41,666 bases of DNA, taken from positions 1 through 41,666 of the forward strand of contig JAGAJO010000022.1 in the NCBI GenBank assembly GCA_017626015.1. The letters are read 5' to 3'. Positions within the stretch are counted from its first letter, which is position 1. Every line of letters begins with the position of its first letter. Shown piece by piece: positions 35,305 through 41,666 of this stretch. The notes beneath the pieces are model-generated. The model saw nothing but the letters and a program-made list of their open reading frames with translations, did no database searches and was not told where the DNA came from. Position numbers and translations under genes: made by a program. This DNA is from Ruminococcus sp. GTDB lineage: Bacteria > Bacillota > Clostridia > Oscillospirales > Ruminococcaceae.

Positions 35305-35979
35305 ATGTTCCAGATACTTGTTGTTGAAGATGACGCAAGCTTAAGACGGCTTATGTCGGCAGCTCTTAAGCAGCATGGTTATCAGCCTTTTACCGCAAAC
35401 GACGGTCTTGAGGCTTTGGATATGCTTGAAAAAACCAATATAGATCTGATAATATCCGACATTATGATGCCTAATATGGACGGTTATGAGCTGACAAGGC
35501 AGCTGAGGAAGGCGGATTATCATCTCCCGATACTTATGGTGACCGCAAAAGAAACCTTTGAGGATAAGCAGGAGGGCTTCACAGCCGGAACAGATGACTA
35601 TATGGTCAAGCCTATTGATATCAACGAGATGATACTGCGTGTCGGCGCTTTGCTGAGACGTGCAAAAATGGCGTCCGAGCATTCTCTTACCGTAGGCAGC
35701 TGTACTCTCGATTACGACGCTCAGACGGTCTCCTTTGACGGAAAACAGGGAGAGACTATTCCGCAAATGGAGTTTAAGCTGCTGTTCAAGCTGCTGTCTT
35801 ATCCAAATAAAATATTTACCCGCCGTCAGCTTCTGGACGAGCTTTGGGGTATGGATAAGGACGTTGACGAACGCACTGTGGACGTTCATATAAAACGTTT
35901 GAGGGAACGGTACGGAAGCAGCGATTCTTTTTCGATCGTTACAGTGCGCGGATTGGGATATAAGGCGGTAAAGCTGTGA
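35305..35979 (+). CDS. OmpR/PhoB family response regulator
   Basis: This 224-residue protein has an intact receiver domain (1-118) with acidic pair Asp9/Asp10, phosphoacceptor Asp52 in SDIMMPNMDG, Thr80 and Lys102 in VKPID. The C-terminal winged helix (about 128-223) includes FKLLFKLLSYPNKIFTRRQLL, DERTVDVHIKRLRERYG and VRGLGYKAV. The ATG follows GGGAGG. The stop codon overlaps the GTG of the kinase gene. No neighbouring target gene reveals the signal. Confidence 0.95.
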   Translation: MFQILVVEDDASLRRLMSAALKQHGYQPFTANDGLEALDMLEKTNIDLIISDIMMPNMDGYELTRQLRKADYHLPILMVTAKETFEDKQEGFTAGTDDYMVKPIDINEMILRVGALLRRAKMASEHSLTVGSCTLDYDAQTVSFDGKQGETIPQMEFKLLFKLLSYPNKIFTRRQLLDELWGMDKDVDERTVDVHIKRLRERYGSSDSFSIVTVRGLGYKAVKL

Positions 35980-37313
35980 GCAGGAAAAAAAACGGATACG
36001 TTTCGCAGAATTCCAGAACGAGCCTTCAGTTCAAGCTTGCGCTGCTGTTTTTTATGGTAATGGTAATTTCAGCAACAATATCCATAAGTGTGATCCTTCT
36101 GGTTTTCAGTCCGCTTATGAAGGAAAATGCAGAGCAGCAGCTTTTGAGCTTTGCGGATTCCGCTCAAAAGCTTGAGAAGGATGATTATGCCTTTGAGGAT
36201 ATAATATCCATAATCAACAATAACTCCTATTCTATTGAAAAGGTTTCGCAAAGATCCATAAAAGAGCATAAAAAGGATATTGACGAAAAGGGATACTATG
36301 TGAGCAGCGGTGGGATCATACCCAAGGCAACGCTTATTATGCGCATAAACGGACAGTTTATTGAGGTTGACAGTTTTTCAAGCGAAAATCTCTATTGGAT
36401 GGTCAGCCTTGTGATCATCGTGGCTTTCATGGTGTGTATCATAATCGGTACGATCATAACCGGTTTTGTGGGTAGGACTATCCTACAGCCTATACACGAT
36501 CTAAGCAAGGCGACATCTGAGGTCGCAAGGGGAAATTTTTCGGTGCGGGTCAAGGTGCCTGCCGACAGGGAATATGGTACGCTGGCAAAGAACTTCAACA
36601 AAATGGCTCAGGAGCTTTCCGGTATAGAAACGCTCAGGGGAGATTTTATTTCCAACGTTTCTCACGAGTTTAAAACGCCTCTTGCCTCGATACAGGGCTT
36701 CGCAAAGCTGCTTCAGGACGAAAGCATAAGCGAATCGGACAGAAATGAGTACACACAGATAATCATTGATGAAACGTCACGGCTGTCAAAGCTTTCTTCA
36801 AATATTCTTAATCTTACCAAGCTGGAAAATCAGACCACTATCGGCAAGAAGAAAAGGTTTTCTATAGACGAGCAGATACGCAAGATCATACTTATGCTTG
36901 AACCGGAATGGTCCAAAAAGGAAATAAACCTTGATATAGATCTGGAGGATATTTTTTACACCGGCAACGAAGATCTTATGGGTCAGATCTGGCAGAACGT
37001 GATAAATAATGCGATTAAATTCACTCCCGTGGGGGGAGAGATCAAGGTCAAGCTTTTCAGAAGCGAAACGGGTATCGTTGCTAAAATATCCGACAACGGC
37101 CCCGGAATACCTCCTGAAAAAAAGGATAAGATATTTGAAAAGTTTTATCAGGGGGATCATTCCAGAGCCACCGAGGGCAACGGTCTGGGTCTTGCGCTGG
37201 TAAAGCGGATCGTTGATCTTTCAGGGGGAAGGATATCGGTGGAAAACCTTTTTGAAGGAGGAGTTTGCTTCAATATCGAGCTGCCTTACCAGACGGAGGT
37301 AATGATGAAATAG
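35976..37313 (+). CDS. Sensor histidine kinase
   Basis: This 445-residue membrane kinase has a first helix at about 18-45, a short outer domain (about 46-138), a second helix (about 140-165) and a HAMP linker (166-220). The dimerisation domain has His230 in FISNVSHEFKTPLASIQGF. The ATPase domain has QIWQNVINNAIKFTPVGG (N box), SDNGPGIPPEKKDKIFEKFYQ (G1/F) and GNGLGLALVKRIV (G2). The start is GTG, overlapping the regulator's stop. The sensing domain is small and has no recognisable fold, so the stimulus is unknown. Confidence 0.95.
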   Translation: MSRKKNGYVSQNSRTSLQFKLALLFFMVMVISATISISVILLVFSPLMKENAEQQLLSFADSAQKLEKDDYAFEDIISIINNNSYSIEKVSQRSIKEHKKDIDEKGYYVSSGGIIPKATLIMRINGQFIEVDSFSSENLYWMVSLVIIVAFMVCIIIGTIITGFVGRTILQPIHDLSKATSEVARGNFSVRVKVPADREYGTLAKNFNKMAQELSGIETLRGDFISNVSHEFKTPLASIQGFAKLLQDESISESDRNEYTQIIIDETSRLSKLSSNILNLTKLENQTTIGKKKRFSIDEQIRKIILMLEPEWSKKEINLDIDLEDIFYTGNEDLMGQIWQNVINNAIKFTPVGGEIKVKLFRSETGIVAKISDNGPGIPPEKKDKIFEKFYQGDHSRATEGNGLGLALVKRIVDLSGGRISVENLFEGGVCFNIELPYQTEVMMK

Positions 37314-37376
37314 TATTCACCGTTTGAGTGCGATATTGCCTTAAGATATAAACGAAAAAAGTCAACTTTTTTATAG

Positions 37377-37414
37377 AACCAGCCGTGATCTTTTACGATC
37401 ACGGCTGGTTTTTA
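37377..37414 (+). terminator. Terminator of the two-component operon
   Basis: AACCAGCCGTGATC and GATCACGGCTGGTT form a 14-bp perfect stem with loop TTTTAC and a TTT tail. Confidence 0.9.
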
Positions 37415-37654
37415 CAGATATTAAAATATAACATGGGGGAGGTATTTTAGTTTATAAGATTATGAATACCAAAGCCTTCAATCAACAAACCTTTCAATTG
37501 CAGCTTCCTTCCTCTGTTTTGAATTTACTTCTCATGCTGACTGAAAAATTCATGAGTTAATTCTGGGAGCAATATGTATGTAAAATACTAACTGTACTCT
37601 CTAAAAATCCAGGGCTTACTGCCACGATACTACATCTAATGTAAGAAATTTGCC

Positions 37655-37712
37655 GCCGTATGCTCCAAATGTGCAGGTACGCTCTGCATTTGTCTTACTT
37701 TTGGCATACGGC
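37655..37712. repeat. 58-base imperfect hairpin
   Basis: GCCGTATGC (37655-37663) pairs with GCATACGGC (37704-37712), with an inner pair near GTGCAG / CTGCAT around a GTACGCT loop. It lies just beyond the lipoprotein stop codon. It may be that gene's terminator without a T tract, or an IS200/IS605-type end. The rest of 37415-37654 shows nothing codable. Confidence 0.45.
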
Positions 37713-37721
37713 ACGCCCGAA

Positions 37722-38246
37722 TTAAATACCTTGTTCTTCCCAATAATAACTTAAGGCTTTATTGATATTAGAAACAGCTGAATCACCATATTTATCACTT
37801 TGTGTTGATGCCTCACTCCAATATATATCACAATACTCATTTTTACCCAAATCTGAATAAGTAGAAGCATCGAGATCAAATTCGAATATGCTTGACACAT
37901 TTCCCCCTAATTTATTTGTTGAATTAATTTGAATAAAAAGACGATTTCTACTGCTGCTGCCGCCAACTACATCATCGACAATTTTAAGTACATCAAAGTA
38001 TTCATCTGAAGGTATTCTTATTTCTAACAGCTTCACGGCTTGTGGATTATGAAAACTATTGATATTCTCAATTAAGCAATTGTAAATTGCTCTTTCATCT
38101 TCATTCAAACTTTCTATGGGACTAGCATCTTGTTCAGCTGATGCTTTATCAGATTGATTTGCATTTTCTCCGGAATTACTATTGCCACACCCTGTCATAG
38201 ATATCGCCAATACAATTGACAATAAAGCTATAAATTTTCTTCTCAT
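37722..38246 (-). CDS. Lipoprotein of unknown function
   Basis: This 174-residue protein has a lipoprotein signal ending at MTGC (Cys20), a spacer of Asn, Ser, Glu and Asp, and then a small globular part (about 48-174) with mixed helix and strand (IYNCLIENI, RLFIQINS, SSIFEFDLDA, DIYWSEASTQ). No known domain is recognised. A good GGAGGTCA ribosome site precedes the ATG. It is AT-richer than the genes to its left, as are the other lipoproteins here. Confidence 0.75.
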   Translation of the reverse strand: MRRKFIALLSIVLAISMTGCGNSNSGENANQSDKASAEQDASPIESLNEDERAIYNCLIENINSFHNPQAVKLLEIRIPSDEYFDVLKIVDDVVGGSSSRNRLFIQINSTNKLGGNVSSIFEFDLDASTYSDLGKNEYCDIYWSEASTQSDKYGDSAVSNINKALSYYWEEQGI

Positions 38247-38353
38247 AAAATGACCTCCTTATAAAAAATTAACTTTATCTTTGCGATTTTATTCTTACAA
38301 AATATACATTTAACCGGAATCTTCTAAAAAACAGATTGCATTTACTCCACGGA

Positions 38354-38431
38354 CTGTTGACAATGAGCCTCTGCTCATGTTGTATTCAGTCGGCACGGAC
38401 AGCCTACCATATTTGCTCTCATTGTCAACAG
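38354..38431. repeat. 78-bp element with perfect 14-bp inverted ends
   Basis: CTGTTGACAATGAG (38354-38367) and CTCATTGTCAACAG (38418-38431) are exact inverted repeats around 50 bases. It lies between two lipoprotein genes. It resembles a small palindromic or MITE-type element; there is no T tract for termination. Confidence 0.55.
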
Positions 38432-38464
38432 ATTTTGCAGCATATCGGAGTATAGCTAAACAGA

Positions 38465-39658
38465 TTAGTCGTTATAGCCGTACCATATGTCATCGAAGGC
38501 TTCGCTCCAATGGAATTGTGAAATATAACTATCATCATATGAGCCGGATAATCCGTACAAATCACCGTCATAGTTTATCCATGTGAAATATCGTGTACTG
38601 CTTCCGTCCGAATAATGCCAATCGTCGGGATCTGTTTCGTCGCCTGTGTTATACCATCCGCTGCTGTTGAAATTATAAAATCCTCCGGCAATCTTCTTAT
38701 TCGGAAATGCCGTCATGGCGACATTGGCAATTTCAGACTGATAATTTTTCATCGCAGCAACCATGTCTGCACGCTGTTGGTCGGTCACATTTACGTTGTC
38801 CATATCATAAGGTAATAATATTACTTCATCTGAAGCGGAGCCTGGTATATCAACGGTGGGTTTATAGATATACAGATTAGCCGATGTCTGTATATAAAAG
38901 TCATAGGGGTACACCTGACGCCTTGATAGCTCTGTAACTTCATCTATTTCAAAAGTGATATCGGTTATAGTGCCGAACGGCGTTTCGATTTTTGAATAAT
39001 TCTTATTGAGATAATCCTGAAGCTGAGCAAGGGTTGTGATATCTGACGGTGATACATAGTTTGGATCCTTTTCGTCACACCGTACACAGTAACCATTTTT
39101 ATAGGCATGACCACGAGCTGTACCCTTTATCGTCTCCTTGCAGACAGAACATGTTTTGGGGTCTATACAGGTGGCGTCCTTCCACTTGTGACCTTGTTTT
39201 TGACCTGTTGTTTTTCCGCAAACCTTGCAGGTTTTCGGTTCCGTGCAAGTAGCTTTTTTCCAATTGTGGTCGGATTTTTCGCCCTCGGTTACACCGCATA
39301 CAGAACATCTTTTGGGAAATACACAATTTGCTTCTTCCCAATCATGCTCTGACGGTTCTCCCTCTGTCTTTCCGCAAAAATAACAGGTTTTAGGCTTTGA
39401 ACAGGTTGCGTTTATCCATTTATGTTCCAGCGGCTCGCCCTCCGTTTCATTACACAGAGAACAGGTTTTAGGAACGCTGCAGGTTGCGTCTATCCACTGA
39501 TGACTAAGCGGTGAACCCTCAGTGATTCCGCACTCGGCACAGGTCTTGGGTTTTGTACAAGTAGCGTCGATCCACTTTTCATGCTTACAGGCACAACTGC
39601 TTAATACTATTGAACTTGTGAAAAGTACAGATAAAAGTAATAGCGATCTTAATTTCAT
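38465..39658 (-). CDS. Lipoprotein with six Cys-rich 22-residue repeats
   Basis: This 397-residue protein has a lipoprotein signal ending at LSSC (Cys22). From about 24 to 190 there are six units of the form H-x-W-x-x-A-T-C-x-x-P-K-T-C-x-x-C-G-x-T-x-G, each with three Cys, one His and one Trp. A broken seventh unit ends in YCVRCDEKDPN. This zinc-ribbon-like spacing suggests metal-binding or disulfide-rich modules on the cell surface. The C-terminal part (about 205-397) is a separate Tyr/Asp-rich domain with predicted strands and no match I know. Repeats of this type occur in surface proteins of gut Firmicutes. Function unknown. Confidence 0.75.
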   Translation of the reverse strand: MKLRSLLLLSVLFTSSIVLSSCACKHEKWIDATCTKPKTCAECGITEGSPLSHQWIDATCSVPKTCSLCNETEGEPLEHKWINATCSKPKTCYFCGKTEGEPSEHDWEEANCVFPKRCSVCGVTEGEKSDHNWKKATCTEPKTCKVCGKTTGQKQGHKWKDATCIDPKTCSVCKETIKGTARGHAYKNGYCVRCDEKDPNYVSPSDITTLAQLQDYLNKNYSKIETPFGTITDITFEIDEVTELSRRQVYPYDFYIQTSANLYIYKPTVDIPGSASDEVILLPYDMDNVNVTDQQRADMVAAMKNYQSEIANVAMTAFPNKKIAGGFYNFNSSGWYNTGDETDPDDWHYSDGSSTRYFTWINYDGDLYGLSGSYDDSYISQFHWSEAFDDIWYGYND

Positions 39659-39693
39659 ATTTCATTACCGCCTTATTGCATAATCGTGATTTA

Positions 39694-39909
39694 TCAATAA
39701 TATCCTGCGTCATGCATATCCTGATAAAAACCGCCGTAATCTTCTAGCTCCTTTTGGTTTAATTTTCCGTCTCCGTCATAATCCCATGCATCTGCGTCCC
39801 GAAGATCTTTATCGTTATCGCTTGAGTCACCGTCACAACCGGTAAACAGCATACTCATTGATAAACAGGAAAGAATAACAAGCACTGCTGAAATGATTTT
39901 CTTAAACAT
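39694..39909 (-). CDS. Small EF-hand lipoprotein
   Basis: Start ATG 39909 is chosen because GGGAG lies upstream and a lipoprotein signal (MFKKIISAVL, ending FTGC) begins there; a longer frame to 39993 has no ribosome site. The mature part is about 47 residues with a canonical calcium loop DYDGDGKLNQKE and an acidic flank. It is a single EF-hand tethered to the membrane. It is 35 bases upstream of the Cys-repeat lipoprotein on the same strand, so the two may share a transcript. Confidence 0.7.
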   Translation of the reverse strand: MFKKIISAVLVILSCLSMSMLFTGCDGDSSDNDKDLRDADAWDYDGDGKLNQKELEDYGGFYQDMHDAGYY

Positions 39910-40033
39910 ATATAACAACTCCCTTATTCTATATTTTGTTGAACCCACCCGATGGATTTTCCATACAAACATTATATCACATTCTTTTCGCAATTTGTTA
40001 AGCTGTCAGCTTAGTATCACCCAAAAAATTGCA

Positions 40034-40062
40034 CAAAAAATCAGGCGTATTTTTTACGCCTG
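40034..40062 (-). terminator. Terminator after fliY
   Basis: Minus strand TCAGGCGTA-AAAA-TACGCCTGA, then TTTTTT, starting ten bases after the fliY stop codon. The flagellar transcript therefore ends here rather than continuing to cheY or fliP. Confidence 0.85.
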
Positions 40063-40071
40063 ATCAAAGTT

Positions 40072-41316
40072 TTATTTCATAGCATATACGCGAAATGAGT
40101 AAGCTGTTCCTTTATAACATGATGCAGCTTGTTCCTGTTCCACTTCGTCGGGAAACGCCACGACCGATAAATATGTATAATCTTTTAAATTGTGTGAAAG
40201 CGTTACATTAGGGGTGGTAGTGAAATAGTAACCTCTGAATTCATCTTGGATCATCTGCATACATTTCTCTACCGGATCTTCATTTTCCAATACATCAAAG
40301 ACCCACCCCTGAACTTCAATTATATCACTGCTAAGAGGTAGCCCTACGTTTTCCAGTTTATCATAAGGATTAGTATATAACGTAGCCCAGCCTTCCTTTT
40401 CCTGACGGCTGAGCAGCACAGCCTGATCAAGTTGTCCGCAGGCTCTGAATGGAGGAGCGCCATATTTTTCTCTGATCGGATTTATATATTCCAGATAAGT
40501 CAGCGTAAAATCGGTTGCTCCGTCCGGGGAATAATATTCTGGTTCAGGTTCGGGCTCGGGTTCAGGCTCAGGTTCAGGCTCAGGTTCTGCAACAGGCTCT
40601 CCACCTGTCTGTGATGAGATAAAAGTCTCATACAGGCTTCTGGCAAAATCAATCGGATATAGCTGCATGATTGTACTGTCAACCAGATCATCAACCTGCA
40701 TCCGAAAAGAAATCTTAACAAAAGTTTCATTTAGGAAATCAGCAATATCTCCTCCCTGTTGAAAATCCTGCAAGTCCACAAGACTGGCTTCCGGGGGGCT
40801 GATATCAATCATCTTTCCAAGCATGGTAGACATTGACGTAGCCGCTGCTCCCATCATCTGATTCATTGCTTCTGATATGGCGCTTAAATGGAGCTCACCC
40901 AACTCGCCTTCCGTATTGCTTCCGTCTCCGCCCATCATTAAATCGGTGATTACTTTAACATCATGTTCCTTAAGAACCATAATATTGGAACCATCCAGCC
41001 CTGCGGTATATCTGATTTGAATAAAAACACATGGCTTCTGATAATCCTCTATTACACTCTCCCAGGACGCAAGAGTAACCACAGGCGTTGTAATGTTTAC
41101 TTTTCTGTTTACCAAAGAATATAAGGTAGTTGCAGAGGATCCCATACTGATATTGGCAATTTCTCCTATGGCATCCTTTTCCGTATCCGTCAGCAAACTC
41201 TCATCTATTACCGGTGTTTCAGATGTACTGCCTGCTTCTTCTGCCGGCGACTCTCCTGACAGATCCATGCCGCTCAGCAGTGCATTTATTTCATCTTGTG
41301 ATAACATTCCGTCCAC
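40072..41316 (-). CDS. fliY: FliY-like switch protein with CAP/SCP-like C-terminus
   Basis: In this 414-residue protein, residues 4-16 (MLSQDEINALLSG) are the CheY-P-binding peptide shared by FliM and FliY. Residues about 41-233 are a CheC phosphatase domain with both active sites present: Glu52/Asn55 (GEIANISMG) and Glu149/Asn152 (SEAMNQMMG). Normal FliY then has a FliN/SpoA domain that builds the C-ring; here it is missing. Instead comes a Glu-Pro repeat linker (about 243-260) and a domain of about 145 residues whose YINPIREKYGAPPF, QLDQAVLLSRQEKE and LENVG patterns resemble CAP/SCP proteins, usually extracellular. It lies three bases after fliM. CheY-P dephosphorylation is the likely activity; the CAP-like role is unknown. 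Confidence 0.78.
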   Translation of the reverse strand: MDGMLSQDEINALLSGMDLSGESPAEEAGSTSETPVIDESLLTDTEKDAIGEIANISMGSSATTLYSLVNRKVNITTPVVTLASWESVIEDYQKPCVFIQIRYTAGLDGSNIMVLKEHDVKVITDLMMGGDGSNTEGELGELHLSAISEAMNQMMGAAATSMSTMLGKMIDISPPEASLVDLQDFQQGGDIADFLNETFVKISFRMQVDDLVDSTIMQLYPIDFARSLYETFISSQTGGEPVAEPEPEPEPEPEPEPEPEYYSPDGATDFTLTYLEYINPIREKYGAPPFRACGQLDQAVLLSRQEKEGWATLYTNPYDKLENVGLPLSSDIIEVQGWVFDVLENEDPVEKCMQMIQDEFRGYYFTTTPNVTLSHNLKDYTYLSVVAFPDEVEQEQAASCYKGTAYSFRVYAMK

Positions 41317-41319
41317 ACC

Positions 41320-41666
41320 TTATTCCCCCTCTCTGATTACTGATGTTACCCGTACTGCATATTTATCTTTACTGGAGCCGGGCAGAGCCGTAAATTTTCT
41401 GATATTGCCTACATAAACTTCCATCTCCGAAGAGACTCCCGTATTCAGTCTTATAATATCTCCCGGCTGAAGATTGATAAAATCATTGACCGAAACCTGG
41501 CTTTTGCCGAGTATTGCCTTTACAGGCATATCGATTCTTCTGATAAGAGCCTCAATGTGCTCCTCATAATCTTCAGAGCCCTCTTTCTGCATGGTTGAAA
41601 ACCAATACTTGGTGTTCAGTTTATCCATTACATCTTCCAGGGTAAAATACGGAAGACATATATTCA
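41320..41666 (-). CDS. fliM: FliM C-terminal part, cut by window edge
   Basis: The frame is open to the right edge (about 115 codons visible). It begins NICLPYFTLEDVMDKLNTKYWF and ends with a SpoA domain: MPVKAILGKSQVSVNDFINL, QPGDIIRLNTGV and the closing VRVTSVIREGE. This is the end of FliM, the flagellar switch protein contacting MotA-driven FliG and CheY-P. The internal ATG at 41628 is not a start because the frame continues upstream with FliM-like sequence. The intact SpoA domain here contrasts with its loss in fliY. Confidence 0.88.
   Translation of the reverse strand, partial: NICLPYFTLEDVMDKLNTKYWFSTMQKEGSEDYEEHIEALIRRIDMPVKAILGKSQVSVNDFINLQPGDIIRLNTGVSSEMEVYVGNIRKFTALPGSSKDKYAVRVTSVIREGE

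Overview
The window looks like chromosomal DNA of a low-GC, spore-lineage Clostridia bacterium, most like a rumen or gut Ruminococcus or a close Oscillospiraceae relative. This is inferred from gene content: a Spo0A-type regulator, a secreted GH5 glucanase lipoprotein, flagellar switch genes, a DUF3793/DUF2325/FeoA/FeoB iron locus, a complete F-type ATP synthase, and many short lipoproteins. No rRNA, tRNA, CRISPR array or complete phage is visible.

Layout. 1-2.2 kb: start of a gene running off the left edge, a Spo0A paralogue with a dead receiver domain, and a DUF1292 protein. 2.27-3.59 kb: a unit with a near-consensus promoter and a terminator but no convincing gene. It holds a GC-richer, hairpin-rich RNA candidate and then about 13 degenerate copies of a 20-nt motif, the last five about 53 nt apart. 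3.66-9.0 kb: GH5 glucanase (minus), then a GtrA / FAD oxidoreductase / GT39-like membrane protein operon. 9.0-10.9 kb: ruvX, hisC and a second candidate small RNA. 10.9-16.4 kb: an RND/MMPL exporter and an 819-aa heptad-repeat partner, divergent from a TetR regulator, with four matching palindromes between them. 16.5-20.7 kb: iron-uptake locus (DUF2325, DUF3793, two FeoA, FeoB, FeoB-associated Cys-rich protein) with GTTAG-N6-CTAAC boxes and a MITE-like insertion. 20.8-23.0 kb: an ECF-type sigma factor with a long C-terminal extension, bracketed by 129-bp direct repeats that duplicate the promoter and first codons of the adjacent tcdA. 24.4-31.3 kb: atpIBEFHAGDC. 31.4-37.4 kb: Na/Pi symporter, nicotinate phosphoribosyltransferase, a tandemly duplicated 189-bp control region and a two-component system. 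37.7-39.9 kb: three lipoproteins, one with a Cys-rich 22-residue repeat and one with an EF-hand. 40.1 kb to the end: fliY and partial fliM, where FliY has lost its FliN/SpoA domain and carries an EP-repeat linker plus a CAP/SCP-like domain.

How parts fit. The ATP synthase c subunit carries the sodium-ligand set with a second carboxylate (E29 plus E62), so the enzyme is probably Na+-coupled, and a Na+/phosphate symporter lies just downstream. The exporter and iron loci each have operators placed to be shut off by a TetR and a DtxR-like repressor respectively. The most unusual features are the 2.27-3.59 kb RNA/repeat unit, the FliY-CAP fusion, the sigma factor between direct repeats, the duplicated two-component control region and the free-standing RNA at 10.74 kb.
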